Source: Candidatus Gastranaerophilales bacterium
GTDB lineage: Bacteria; Cyanobacteriota; Vampirovibrionia; Gastranaerophilales; Gastranaerophilaceae
DNA: 45,427 nucleotides
Assembly (NCBI GenBank): GCA_944326535.1
Contig: CALVEJ010000008.1
Location: forward strand, 1-45,427
Direction of reading: 5' to 3'
The notes under the pieces were generated by a model. The model searched no databases. It saw only the letters and a list, made by a program, of their open reading frames with translations, and had not been told where the DNA came from. A program made the position numbers and the translations under genes. Shown here one piece after another: positions 16,150-25,725 of the stretch; positions within the stretch are counted from its first letter, which is position 1; each line of letters opens with the position of its first letter.

Positions 16150-16338
16150 ATGTCAAGAGTACTTATTTCTATGCCGGAAAAATTTTTGGATGAAATCGAT
16201 CAAGTTGCAGAAAATGAAAATCGTTCAAGAAGCGAACTGATCCGTGAAGCTTTGAGAACTTACATTCACAGAAACAAAGTTAGAGAAAATACACTGGCAG
16301 CTAAAAATGCAACAATATTAGAGGCATTACTTGACTAA
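16150..16338 (+). CDS. Ribbon-helix-helix (CopG/Arc-type) DNA-binding protein
   Basis: A 62-aa regulator: the β-strand SRVLISMPEKFLDEID pairs in a dimer to contact DNA, followed by the two helices with SRSELIREALRTYIH, the standard CopG/NikR-like fold. Such proteins are often antitoxins, but no toxin gene follows; a terminator comes 126 bp later. A strong ribosome binding site (caggagga) precedes the ATG by 7 nt. The leader is long and purine-rich. The palindrome at 16001-16020 may be its own operator. Confidence 0.88.
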   Translation: MSRVLISMPEKFLDEIDQVAENENRSRSELIREALRTYIHRNKVRENTLAAKNATILEALLD

Positions 16339-16463
16339 AAAAGCTTTGATTTAACAAACGCTAGCTATGAGATTTGGGGAAATTTCAAGAGCGCAAAACT
16401 AGACTAAAAATTAATTAGGCAATACTGGACTAAATAGGGAATAAGGAAAAGGGTTTATAAAAT

Positions 16464-16494
16464 AAGCGGTTTCATTAGAAACCGCTTTTCTTTT
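16464..16494 (+). terminator. Rho-independent terminator after the RHH gene
   Basis: Ten-bp stem AAGCGGTTTC/GAAACCGCTT (16464-16473 with 16478-16487), 4-nt loop, then ttcttttta. It faces plus and ends the short RHH transcript; it also lies between this gene and the convergent 409-aa gene. Confidence 0.85.
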
Positions 16495-16509
16495 TATATT
16501 CTTTTGTAA

Positions 16510-17739
16510 TTATTTAATGAATGGATTTGCAGATGGCTGAGCCGGAGCTTGATAAGGATTAGACGGTGCCGGTGTTGCCTGTGCACTCATTACCTGTGCA
16601 TTATATTGATTCATATCATATCCCATTCCGTTAAATCCCGGAACCGCAGGAATTCCTTGGAATGATACAAGACCCTGTTGGGGAGTTGTTACTGTCTGCT
16701 GTTGAACACCTGCTTGAGGTAATGTTGCTTGCTGTGATTCGTTGATTATTTTTAATGCTGCTTCTTTTGCTGTAAGTGCATCTTTGTTTGTTGGATCTTG
16801 AGCAAGGATTTCTTCTGCCTGCTGATATGCTAACTGTGCTGCCTGAAGCTTTGCCTGCGGATCATTTTCGAGCATTTGAGCATATTGCTCTGTTTGCTGC
16901 TGCTGGTTCTTTTCGAGTTCACTCGGACCAACTATCTTTTTGGTTACTCTGCCGGCAACGGAACATCCTATCATACCTCCGAGGAAACCGCCTATAAATC
17001 CGCCGATTGCTGTACCGAGACCGGGACAAATCAGTGTACCGATTGCAGAACCGATACCTTTGCCTACTGCATCGCCTGCTAACCAACCGCCTGCTCCTGC
17101 TGCAACTTTTACAGTTGATTTACCGAGCTGTTTGAAGCCTGCACCTGCACCGAGCTGCTGGAATGTAGGAACAACATTTGTCAAAAGCTCAATGCCTCCG
17201 TCAATTGCCATCATCATGCCTGCGCCGGATTTTTTAAGAGCCTGACCGATACCTGATGAACGGAATGATTTTACTCCAGGAATTTTATCAAGGAATTTAC
17301 CGATTTTTCCTGTAGGTTCTGCGACAGGTGTTTTTTTGAATATTTGACCATAGTCTTTTCTTACTCTGTCAAGACCTGATTTTACTGCTTCGCCTCTTGT
17401 ATAGTTATATCTTGATTTTACATTTTTCAATGTTTCTGAAACATTCCAGCCTTCAACTTTTTTTGCTTTTCTTGCTTCCTTGAATGCTTCTTTTTCTGCT
17501 CCGACAAAGCCGTTGTTTCTGAATGTTGAAAATGCTTCAACACCGCCGAATAATGCCATAAACGGAATTGTGCTTTTTACTTCCTGTGCTATTGTCATTT
17601 GGTTGTCAAATGACATCGGCTGACCGTTGAGGAAACGAACCATATTTTCCATATCATTTTTGTGCAATACGGCATTTGTACTTACTGCGCTGTAGATTGG
17701 TGTATATGAATTGCTGTAACCTGATATGCTGCTAACCAT
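16510..17739 (-). CDS. Glycine-zipper protein of unknown function
   Basis: I place the start at ATG 17739 because taggaaaat lies directly before it; the longer frame to 17844 has AT-rich, non-coding-like codons. The 409-aa product has no signal peptide. Residues about 1-60 are Ser/Tyr/Asn-rich; a helical basic region follows. A glycine-zipper segment with repeated GxxxG (AIGGFIGGFLGGMIGCSVAG) lies at about 215-265 and is probably membrane-inserting. The C-terminal ~140 residues are Gln/Pro/Ala-rich and end in NPFIK. Glycine zippers occur in pore-forming and outer-membrane proteins; the specific role is unknown. Confidence 0.65.
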   Translation of the reverse strand: MVSSISGYSNSYTPIYSAVSTNAVLHKNDMENMVRFLNGQPMSFDNQMTIAQEVKSTIPFMALFGGVEAFSTFRNNGFVGAEKEAFKEARKAKKVEGWNVSETLKNVKSRYNYTRGEAVKSGLDRVRKDYGQIFKKTPVAEPTGKIGKFLDKIPGVKSFRSSGIGQALKKSGAGMMMAIDGGIELLTNVVPTFQQLGAGAGFKQLGKSTVKVAAGAGGWLAGDAVGKGIGSAIGTLICPGLGTAIGGFIGGFLGGMIGCSVAGRVTKKIVGPSELEKNQQQQTEQYAQMLENDPQAKLQAAQLAYQQAEEILAQDPTNKDALTAKEAALKIINESQQATLPQAGVQQQTVTTPQQGLVSFQGIPAVPGFNGMGYDMNQYNAQVMSAQATPAPSNPYQAPAQPSANPFIK

Positions 17740-17905
17740 AAATTTTCCTACCCGTAATAAAATATATCTAACCTTATTTATATAAAAAATTTTTAGTTCA
17801 AAAAATTTACCTTTTATAAAATTTCTGTAAACAATTTGTAACAATATATCAAATTGAACCCTTGATATGTTTTATTCTAGTGTCAGAAGTGTTGAAAGTT
17901 GCAGC

Positions 17906-19510
17906 ATGTATATTAACAATTTTAATTTTTATAATAAGCCAAACTTCGGACAGAGTCTTTTAAATACTATGTCTCAAAAAAATGTTTCTCCCTCAGATAT
18001 TGCTTCCCCAACAGGAGAAACCAGAATAAAACATTTGTATGCAAATGATTTGCATGGTTATTTGTATGGCTTTAGAAAACTAAAATCGGCAATAGATGAC
18101 TTTAGAGCGGCAAATCCTAGCGGAGAGGTTTTTCTCTCGGGTGATGACTGGGTAGGAGCATTTGAAAAGAAAAATGAAGCTATTCTGCGTATTATGAACC
18201 TTATGCAGCCTACCGCCGTAACTATGGGAAATCACAATTTTGATAATAAAGGCTCTCTCGGTGTTTCAAAAATGCTGGATAATGCAACATTTAAGACTCT
18301 TGCACTAAATATTGAACCTTCTGAAGAAGCTAAGAAAACAGGCAGTTATGCACTTCAGGATGATATTGATGCCGGCAGACTGGCTAAGTCGGAAATAGTT
18401 GAAAAAAATGGTCAAAAATTCGGATATATCGGTCTTGTGCCTTCTGATATGAGAGCAAGACTCAGTCAGCAGAGTCAGGATTTTGCAAAAGATATGAAAG
18501 TGCTTGACCTGAAAGAAACTGAAAAAGCTCTTCAAGAAGAAGTTAATAAACTGGAAGCTCAGGGCGTAAACAAAATTACACTAATTTCTCATATGGGGCT
18601 GGATGCTGACAAAGACATTGCCAAAAATGTAAATGGTATTGATATTATACACGGTGGTCATTCTCATCATGTATTGAAAGGTCTTGTTCCGGGTGAAAAC
18701 TATTTTCTGTCTCAAAGAGGTGAGCCGGTAATTATCACTCAGGCGGGCAAAAACGGTCACAACTTTGGTGAACTCGATGTTGTGTTTGATAACAAAACAG
18801 GAACTATTACGAAAGCAAAAAATGAAATCAAAGATTTGAGCATTTACCCCGACAATCTTGCTGTTAGAACAATAGAAAATATATTTCTTGGAAAGCCTGA
18901 GGTTATCGGCGAGATTGCTCAGGATGTAAAAGCGCTTCCTGAAACTGTATTGAGAGAAAGTCCCTTGTGCTCTTTTCTTGCAGACGGCTATAAACAATAT
19001 ACCGGAGCGGATATTGTGCTTAACAATGCAGGAACAATGAGACTGAGTCTTTCAAGAGGACCTATTACGGATAGAAGAATTATTGATATGATGCCTTACT
19101 ACAATGACGTCTATACATTTAAAATGAGTGAAAAGGACATAATTGATGTATTGAACAGCGCAATTCAGGCAACAAGAAAATTCAACAGAACCGGTGCTCT
19201 TCAGGTCAGCGGTATGAAATATACCATAGGTAAAGACGACAGAGTAAAAGATGTTTATCTTTTAAAAGATGACGGTACTCAAGAAAAAATGGATTGGATA
19301 AATCCAAGATCTGATAAATTCTATACCGTTACATACAATTCTTTCCTTGCCGGCGGTTCAGAAGGTGTTGAAGCTTTAAAAGCACCTGAAAAAATGATAA
19401 AGAAATTTGATAAAACCGAAACTGATATTTTGATTGATTATATAAAATCATTTAACGGAAAACCGATTCTTATACAGCCTGACGGAAGAATTCTCCATGA
19501 AGGTGAATAA
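17906..19510 (+). CDS. UshA-like metallophosphatase/5'-nucleotidase
   Basis: Two-domain calcineurin-like hydrolase of the UshA family. Metal-binding motifs are NDLHG (D48, H50), SGDDW (79-83), GNHNFD (108-113, normally GNHEFD) and HGGHSHH (about 249-255); the C-terminal 5'-nucleotidase domain shows LNNAGTMRLSLSRGPIT and MMPYYNDVYTFKMSEKDI. Unusually there is no signal peptide: the N-terminus is MYINNFNFYNKPNFGQS, as in other unsecreted genes here. The first ATG at 17867 is possible but the second (17906) reads better. It ends 2 bp from the convergent AsmA-like gene. Confidence 0.8.
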   Translation: MYINNFNFYNKPNFGQSLLNTMSQKNVSPSDIASPTGETRIKHLYANDLHGYLYGFRKLKSAIDDFRAANPSGEVFLSGDDWVGAFEKKNEAILRIMNLMQPTAVTMGNHNFDNKGSLGVSKMLDNATFKTLALNIEPSEEAKKTGSYALQDDIDAGRLAKSEIVEKNGQKFGYIGLVPSDMRARLSQQSQDFAKDMKVLDLKETEKALQEEVNKLEAQGVNKITLISHMGLDADKDIAKNVNGIDIIHGGHSHHVLKGLVPGENYFLSQRGEPVIITQAGKNGHNFGELDVVFDNKTGTITKAKNEIKDLSIYPDNLAVRTIENIFLGKPEVIGEIAQDVKALPETVLRESPLCSFLADGYKQYTGADIVLNNAGTMRLSLSRGPITDRRIIDMMPYYNDVYTFKMSEKDIIDVLNSAIQATRKFNRTGALQVSGMKYTIGKDDRVKDVYLLKDDGTQEKMDWINPRSDKFYTVTYNSFLAGGSEGVEALKAPEKMIKKFDKTETDILIDYIKSFNGKPILIQPDGRILHEGE

Positions 19511-19512
19511 AG

Positions 19513-22500
19513 CTAGTCAGTAAAATTATCAGGTATGCTGTCAAGAAAATCTGCCGGCTTTTTCTGTGCTGGTGCTGTTAGCGGAGGTCTTGCTTCAATG
19601 GCAGGCTGTGTCGCAGGATTATTTTGTTTTTCTTTTGTGCCGCTTTGTTCTGGGAGTGCTTCTTTGATAGCACTTTGTGCCTCTTGCATCAATATTTTTT
19701 CTTTTGTTCCGACAGGATTTATCCAGGTAAAAGATTTTACCGATTTTACGCTGTTTGTGTCTCCGTTTATTATTACCCTGAAATTTTTTGTTTGATATTT
19801 TAAATCAGGGTTGAGTTTGGGGATTTTTGAGATATCCATCTCCGGAAGATCTATGTTATATGCGTTAAACAGATTTGATACAGACTGACCGTATTTTGTG
19901 TGCTTGTCCAAAAATTCTTTTATTGTGATTGAACCAAAGTCTCCGAGAGTATTGGAAACCTCTGAAGATATTCTGCCCAGAATTTGTAAATCGGCTGTGT
20001 TGTTCAAAAGGCTCATACTGCCCGTTATATACATACTCATCTGCGGTCCTGTTGTTGTAATCGGGGATAAATAGATAAGACTTCTTTGAAATCTCAGAGT
20101 TCCTTTTAAGTATGTGAAATAACCGGTATCTTTAGGACTTATTGCCTGTTTTGCGCTGTTTATGCTTGCATAAATCAGTCTTTGTGACAGAAGATTTTGC
20201 GCATACAAAAAATGCTCAAATCTGCCGAGTGTACCGAGGTGCCCGTTGTTTACCACTATATCTGCTGTTCCATGAAGTGTTTCCATCTGGCGTTTGGCAT
20301 CAGAGCCCATCATAGAGACATCTGCATCAAAGTTGAGCTTTCCTGACAATCGTTGTTCTTTGGGTAGAAGTGCATTTGTCACGGCAGCTGCATCCATATC
20401 TCTTCCTTGTATTTTGGCTTTAATGGTTGTGTAAGGGAAATCGTATGATATTTTTCCTGCGGCTTTTCCTGCGTATGCGTTTGCAAAAACATTATTAAAG
20501 TATAGTATATTCTTTTTTGCAGAGATATCGGCTGTTAAATTTTCTGCTTTTATCAAACCGTTTTTGAATGATTTTATATATAATTTTCCATTTGTAATTG
20601 TGTATGGAAACTCAATGCCTGCAGCGTATTTTGCCTGGTTTAAAAGCGGCATTGCTTCCATAAGTGCCATTAGGTATTCTAAATCAAGATATTGGGCATC
20701 AATTTTGGCATAATTAATCTTGTTGCTGCTTAAGAAATCGTAAGGCGCATCTGTTTCCACGGAAATATCCGTTGCTTTTATCTTTAGATTATTTATTTTT
20801 GTTTTTATTTGCTTTGGAAGGAACAGTATTTCTGCTTTTTGTGCTTTTGCAAAGTACTGTGGTATGTCTAAATTGAAAATATGTAGAATCCCTCGTAATT
20901 CAGGATTTTTCGATGTGCCGTTTAATATCAAATTTGCATTTATGTCCGCCTTTGCGTTATTTAATTCAGGCAGGCTAACATTTAGATTTTCGGGTATTTG
21001 AATATGCAGGTTGTTAAATTTTATTGTATTTTGTTTGTCAATCTGTATTTTTCCTTTTGCTGACAGCGCTTTTTTGTATTTGAACGGAACAATTGGGGTT
21101 AAAAGGCTGTTTAGCCCCGGAGTGTAATACATATTAATATCTTCTGTTATTTGGGAATTATTTTCAGCTTTTAGTGTAATATGTGTAAGCATATTTGTGT
21201 TTGCAAAACTGTTTACTATCAAGGGGGTTATGTAGTTTTGGGGATTTGAAAGAATTTTTATGTCGGCATTTTGTATTTTAGGAGTGGCTTTTATCATTGC
21301 ATTTACGGGCAGATAGCCTTTGGCATACAATTTTATATCTTTAACAAAGGATTTAATAATTCCTGTATCAACCGTTCCTTTTAATGTTATATGGGTTTCA
21401 GGATTTTTAAGATAATTTTTTATATTGCCTGTTAACGTCAAATTTGCATTACCCGTCGTAAATCTTGACGGGTTGATTTTTATATTTTTGTTGTCAATAT
21501 CAGCGCTGACAGACTCTGAGAAGAGCGCATTTGTGCTGTTTGGTATATTTTGATTTTTGAGAGTGATTTTTTTGATATTGATATTTCCCAAATAGTTTGT
21601 TTTTTCTATTTTTGAGTTAATAAATATTTCTTTTGCCGTTAAGTAGATATTGTTTGATTTTTCTTTTGCAGAAAGATTTTTTATTGTTGATTTAAGCTGA
21701 ATAGACGGGCTTGAAAGACTTCCTGTAATATTGGAATTGAAGGAAAGCAGCCCTGAAATTATATTGATGTTCTCCGGAAGGTTTATTAGCGGAAATGCTT
21801 TTAGAATGCTGCATAATGAGAGATTTTGCGCATTGATATTTAATACTGCATTTGCCCTATTATCTATTTTTCCGTCTATGCTCAAGGACTGTTTATTTAC
21901 ATATATATTGGCATGGTTAATTTTTATTGAGTTATTTGAAAAATCAATTGTAGAATTTATTCCCGTAATGTTAAACGGCATATTTTTGTGCGAAATATTG
22001 GCATTTTTTATTTTCAGAGTTCCGTTTGATTTTAGGTTTTTTAGGTCTGTTTTTATGCTGAAATTGGCGCTTATTGTTCCGGATGATTTGAATTCATTAA
22101 AATTGTTTTTTATTTTCAACAGTTTAAAAACCGCTATGGCTATATTCTGCAGATTTGTTATATCTGCTTTTTCGCACTTGCAGTCAATTTCCATAGAGTG
22201 CGGTTTTGTTGTTTTAACTTTTGCTTTTATATCGGTTTTTTCATTTGCTGCTGTGTAAAATTTTGATGTTACAAGTGCATATCCGTTATCAAAATTAATA
22301 TGGAAGTAACTTTTTGGCAGCTTATTTTTACCCAGAGTAATAACAAAGTCATCAATATCGGCTTTTCCTTTTATTATGTTGTAAGTGTTGTTTTTGTTTT
22401 CAAGCCTTAAATCCGCTTTTAATCTGGCAAAAAAGTCATATCTGTACAGATCGTCAAAGGAAATGTCAAAAAGCTGCTTGTTTACTTCATTAAAAAGCAT

Positions 22501-23148
22501 TTTGGGAAATACAAGTTTTATGTCGTAAGAAACATATTTTTTTTCAAAGCAATATAGATTTCCTCCAATTGCAAGTGTAAGATATTTGAAATCTCTGTTT
22601 CTTGTAATGTTAAAGTTTTCCCCTGCAAATTTGAATTTTTGTCCTGAGTTTTCATCTTTTATTTTTACTATATATTTTTTTATGTAAATATTGGGAACTG
22701 ATTCTGAAAAATTCAGATCTGTATTGCCTTTTTGAATATTTTTATCCAGATAGCTCTGAAAGGTGGTTTTTCCGTTTTCAAGCAGTTTTGTTGAAAATTG
22801 AAACTGTTCGGCTGATATCTTGTTTAGCTTTATTTCTTTTATTAATAAGTTCAAACCGGATATGTATATATTTGCCTTTTTTACATCCATAATCTGTTTT
22901 TTATCCGGATAAAAAAGTTGTATGCCGTCAGCCTTTAAATTTATTTCAAGAAGCGGGGATACGCTTAGTTTGTATCCGTTTATCAACAGCACAAGTCCTG
23001 TTTGCTTTTGGAAGTTCTCCGTAATAATTTTTGAATAGTCTTTTTTATTCAAGAAATAAGGCAGAAATAGATATGCTGCGAGATATATAATTGTCAGGCA
23101 CACAGCAGAGATGATAAAAATATTTTTTAAAACCCCCAAGAACTTCAT
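19513..23148 (-). CDS. Giant AsmA-like inner-membrane protein
   Basis: A 1211-aa protein with one N-terminal transmembrane helix (about 9-31) and a huge remainder of repetitive β-strand units with Asn/Lys/Ile-rich turns, ending in a recognisable AsmA-like C-terminal domain (LHGTADIVVNNGHLGTLGRF and IYLSPITTTGPQMSMYITGSM) and a Pro-rich tail. AsmA/TamB/YhdP-type proteins form bridges that carry phospholipids between inner and outer membrane. This implies a diderm envelope. It is divergent from the RNase HIII gene and convergent with the UshA-like gene. Confidence 0.8.
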   Translation of the reverse strand: MKFLGVLKNIFIISAVCLTIIYLAAYLFLPYFLNKKDYSKIITENFQKQTGLVLLINGYKLSVSPLLEINLKADGIQLFYPDKKQIMDVKKANIYISGLNLLIKEIKLNKISAEQFQFSTKLLENGKTTFQSYLDKNIQKGNTDLNFSESVPNIYIKKYIVKIKDENSGQKFKFAGENFNITRNRDFKYLTLAIGGNLYCFEKKYVSYDIKLVFPKMLFNEVNKQLFDISFDDLYRYDFFARLKADLRLENKNNTYNIIKGKADIDDFVITLGKNKLPKSYFHINFDNGYALVTSKFYTAANEKTDIKAKVKTTKPHSMEIDCKCEKADITNLQNIAIAVFKLLKIKNNFNEFKSSGTISANFSIKTDLKNLKSNGTLKIKNANISHKNMPFNITGINSTIDFSNNSIKINHANIYVNKQSLSIDGKIDNRANAVLNINAQNLSLCSILKAFPLINLPENINIISGLLSFNSNITGSLSSPSIQLKSTIKNLSAKEKSNNIYLTAKEIFINSKIEKTNYLGNINIKKITLKNQNIPNSTNALFSESVSADIDNKNIKINPSRFTTGNANLTLTGNIKNYLKNPETHITLKGTVDTGIIKSFVKDIKLYAKGYLPVNAMIKATPKIQNADIKILSNPQNYITPLIVNSFANTNMLTHITLKAENNSQITEDINMYYTPGLNSLLTPIVPFKYKKALSAKGKIQIDKQNTIKFNNLHIQIPENLNVSLPELNNAKADINANLILNGTSKNPELRGILHIFNLDIPQYFAKAQKAEILFLPKQIKTKINNLKIKATDISVETDAPYDFLSSNKINYAKIDAQYLDLEYLMALMEAMPLLNQAKYAAGIEFPYTITNGKLYIKSFKNGLIKAENLTADISAKKNILYFNNVFANAYAGKAAGKISYDFPYTTIKAKIQGRDMDAAAVTNALLPKEQRLSGKLNFDADVSMMGSDAKRQMETLHGTADIVVNNGHLGTLGRFEHFLYAQNLLSQRLIYASINSAKQAISPKDTGYFTYLKGTLRFQRSLIYLSPITTTGPQMSMYITGSMSLLNNTADLQILGRISSEVSNTLGDFGSITIKEFLDKHTKYGQSVSNLFNAYNIDLPEMDISKIPKLNPDLKYQTKNFRVIINGDTNSVKSVKSFTWINPVGTKEKILMQEAQSAIKEALPEQSGTKEKQNNPATQPAIEARPPLTAPAQKKPADFLDSIPDNFTD

Positions 23149-23253
23149 TGTCTATTTCCCAAACTATTCTTTGTTCATTATATTACATTTTAGATACAGT
23201 GTCATTATTGTGATATATTTGTACTTGATTAGATAAATGGTTATTGAGGATTT

Positions 23254-24138
23254 ATGAACTGTTATTCAAAAAAATTTGATATCGACTCCGGTAAAAAATT
23301 AAAAGATTTTTTTGAGAGAGAGGGCGCTGTTCTCTCAACTGTTCAAAATGCACTCTGGCGTGCCAAAACTAACCTGTATTCCGCTACGTTTTACAATACG
23401 GGCAAACTGCTTATTCAAGGTTCGGATGTTTCTGACATAGTGGAGAAAACAGAAAATTTCTTAGGACTTCAAACTACAGCATTGAAACAGAAAGAAAATG
23501 AAAATCAGGATAGACCTTTTCCGAGAATTGGTGTTGATGAATCAGGAAAAGGGGATTTCTTTGGACCCCTTGTAATTGCAGGTGTAATGGTAGACAAAAA
23601 CAGTGCTGATATATTGGTAAATGCAGGTGTGAAAGATTGCAAAAAGGTTGATGATAAGAATATCAATAAATTGGCTGCGGTTATAAAAAATAATTGTGTC
23701 TTTTCTGTTGTTACGATAAATCCCGCAAAATATAATGAATTGTATTCAAAATTTAATAATTTAAACCGTCTTCTTGCATGGGGGCATGCAAGAGCAATAG
23801 AAAACATACTTGATAAAGCACAATGTTCTTATGCCTTATCAGACAAGTTTGGCGATGAAAAACTTATTCAAAATGCGCTTTTGCAAAAAGGGAGAAATAT
23901 TTGTCTGGAACAAAGATGTAAAGCCGAAAGCGATATTGCTGTTGCTGCAGCTTCAATCATAGCAAGAGCACAATTTCTCTCAATAATGGAACAATTTTCC
24001 CGCAAATACGGAATAGAACTTCCCAAGGGTGCATCTTCACGAGTGGTTGAAGCAGCCGGTTTGATAAAACAAAAATATTCGAAAGAAGAATTGTTGAATA
24101 TTTCAAAAGCTCATTTCAAAACTTTTTCGCAGATTTAG
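23254..24138 (+). CDS. rnhC: Ribonuclease HIII
   Basis: Cuts RNA in RNA-DNA hybrids (R-loops, primers). Residues 1-80 form the TBP-like N-terminal domain that marks type HIII; the catalytic domain begins at about 88 with IGVDESGKGDFFGPL (D95, E96), CKKVDDKNI replacing the usual DSKKL, and the C-terminal AESDIAVAAASIIARAQFL helix with the remaining acidic residues. Length of 294 aa is typical. A ribosome binding site (gagg) lies before the ATG. The upstream 105 bp divide it from the AsmA-like gene. Confidence 0.93.
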   Translation: MNCYSKKFDIDSGKKLKDFFEREGAVLSTVQNALWRAKTNLYSATFYNTGKLLIQGSDVSDIVEKTENFLGLQTTALKQKENENQDRPFPRIGVDESGKGDFFGPLVIAGVMVDKNSADILVNAGVKDCKKVDDKNINKLAAVIKNNCVFSVVTINPAKYNELYSKFNNLNRLLAWGHARAIENILDKAQCSYALSDKFGDEKLIQNALLQKGRNICLEQRCKAESDIAVAAASIIARAQFLSIMEQFSRKYGIELPKGASSRVVEAAGLIKQKYSKEELLNISKAHFKTFSQI

Positions 24139-24204
24139 TTTATTTTCTTGACATGTATGACAAAATAATCTAAAACTGAATATATTAATAATAAAGGGTC
24201 TTAA

Positions 24205-25311
24205 GTGGGGAAAAGAACTGTTCTTTATGACACACATGTAAAACTTGGCGCCAAAATGGTTGAATTTGGCGGATGGGATATGCCTGTACAATATTCAGGC
24301 ATTATAGATGAGCACAACACTGTCAGAAATGCTGCGGGCTTGTTCGATGTTTCTCATATGGGGCAGATATTTGTTTCCGGTTTTGATGCTCTGAATTTTT
24401 TGCAAAAAGTTGTTCCTCAGGATATTTCAAAACTCTCTGCGGGTTCGGCTGTGTACTGTCAGCTGCCTTATGAAACAGGCGGACTTGTGGATGATTTAAT
24501 CATTTATAGACTTGAAGAAAATACTTATCTCGTTATTGCCAATGCATCAAATGTTGAAAAGGATTTTGACTGGCTTTTGAAAAATTCCGGTAATTTCGAT
24601 GTAATTTTAAAAAATTCCTCTGAGGAGTTTTCTATGTTTGCTTTGCAGGGGCAAAATGCCGGTAAGATATTAGGTAAACTCTCAATACCGGAAGATATAC
24701 AGCCTGCATTTTTTACTATTAAGCCTTTAGAAATATCCAATATTCCCGTTTATATTTCAAGAACTGGTTATACCGGTGAGGATGGGTTTGAAGTTATTGT
24801 TAAAAATGAAAATGCTGTATTTCTGTGGAATTTGCTTTTAGAGTCGGGAAAAGAATTCGGCTTGAAACCAATAGGTCTTGGTGCACGAGATACGCTTCGT
24901 CTTGAAGCAGCTCTTATGCTGTACGGCAATGACCTGAATGAGTTAACGACCCCTGTTGAGGCTGGATTAAAATGGTCTATACCTGTGGATAAAGGGGAAG
25001 ATTACAACGGAAAATCAGTTATTTTATCTCAAATCAATTCCGGTACGGATAAAAAACTAATCGGATTTGAGATGATTGACAGAGCAATAGCAAGGCACGA
25101 ATACGAGATATATTTTGGGGGCGAAAAGGTCGGTATTGTTACCAGCGGAGGCTTCTCTCCGACATTAAACAAGAACATCGGTATGGGCTATATTGCAACA
25201 AAATATGACATAAAACTGGACTCTGTTATACAAATTATGGTAAGAAATAAATTATATAATGCCAGAGTTGTTAAAAGACCTTTTGTAAAAAAGAGATATA
25301 AGATTAGTTAG
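24205..25311 (+). CDS. gcvT: Glycine cleavage T protein (aminomethyltransferase)
   Basis: Transfers the methylene group from the lipoyl-bound intermediate to tetrahydrofolate. The sequence shows the family start LYDTHVKLGAKMVEFGGWDMPVQYSG, the catalytic-Asp region LFDVSHMGQI (folate-binding N-terminal domain), TGYTGEDGFEV and the C-terminal β-barrel with GFEMIDRAIARHEYEI. The start is a GTG at 24205 behind aaggg. Length is 368 aa, as usual. It heads a gcvT-gcvH-gcvPA operon. Confidence 0.95.
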   Translation: MGKRTVLYDTHVKLGAKMVEFGGWDMPVQYSGIIDEHNTVRNAAGLFDVSHMGQIFVSGFDALNFLQKVVPQDISKLSAGSAVYCQLPYETGGLVDDLIIYRLEENTYLVIANASNVEKDFDWLLKNSGNFDVILKNSSEEFSMFALQGQNAGKILGKLSIPEDIQPAFFTIKPLEISNIPVYISRTGYTGEDGFEVIVKNENAVFLWNLLLESGKEFGLKPIGLGARDTLRLEAALMLYGNDLNELTTPVEAGLKWSIPVDKGEDYNGKSVILSQINSGTDKKLIGFEMIDRAIARHEYEIYFGGEKVGIVTSGGFSPTLNKNIGMGYIATKYDIKLDSVIQIMVRNKLYNARVVKRPFVKKRYKIS

Positions 25312-25333
25312 AACGTAATAGGAGAAATAAACG

Positions 25334-25717
25334 ATGTTTGTACCTGAGGGTATTTTATGTTCAAAGAGCCATGAATATCTGCTTGAAGGCGAAAATGGCG
25401 TTTTTGTTGTTGGGCTCACTGATTATGCTGTTGAGCAGCTGGGTGATATTGTATTTGTAGAACTTCCTGAAATAGGTTCAGAGTTTGCAAAGGGCGAGGT
25501 TTTTGCTACTGTCGAGTCTGTTAAGGCTGCATCAGAGATATATATGCCTGCAGGCGGAAAAATTGTTGAAATAAATGAAAAAATTGTTGAAAATCCTGAA
25601 ATCTTAAATGAGAGCCCCTATGAAGAAGGATGGCTTGTAAAAATTGAAGGAGAAAATATTCACGCTGACTCCGGAGACCTTCTGGAATACAACGATTACA
25701 AAGAAGAAATTGAGTAG
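25334..25717 (+). CDS. gcvH: Glycine cleavage H protein
   Basis: Lipoyl carrier between the P, T and L enzymes. The lipoylated residue is Lys64 in GEVFATVESVKAASEIYMP. The 127-aa length and the double β-hairpin pattern are standard. An aggag ribosome binding site lies before the ATG, 22 bp after gcvT. Confidence 0.96.
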   Translation: MFVPEGILCSKSHEYLLEGENGVFVVGLTDYAVEQLGDIVFVELPEIGSEFAKGEVFATVESVKAASEIYMPAGGKIVEINEKIVENPEILNESPYEEGWLVKIEGENIHADSGDLLEYNDYKEEIE

Positions 25718-25725
25718 ATTTTATT

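Noticed and set aside
21731-22258. 175-aa plus-strand frame
   Set aside because: Antisense to the AsmA-like gene, with no start signals.
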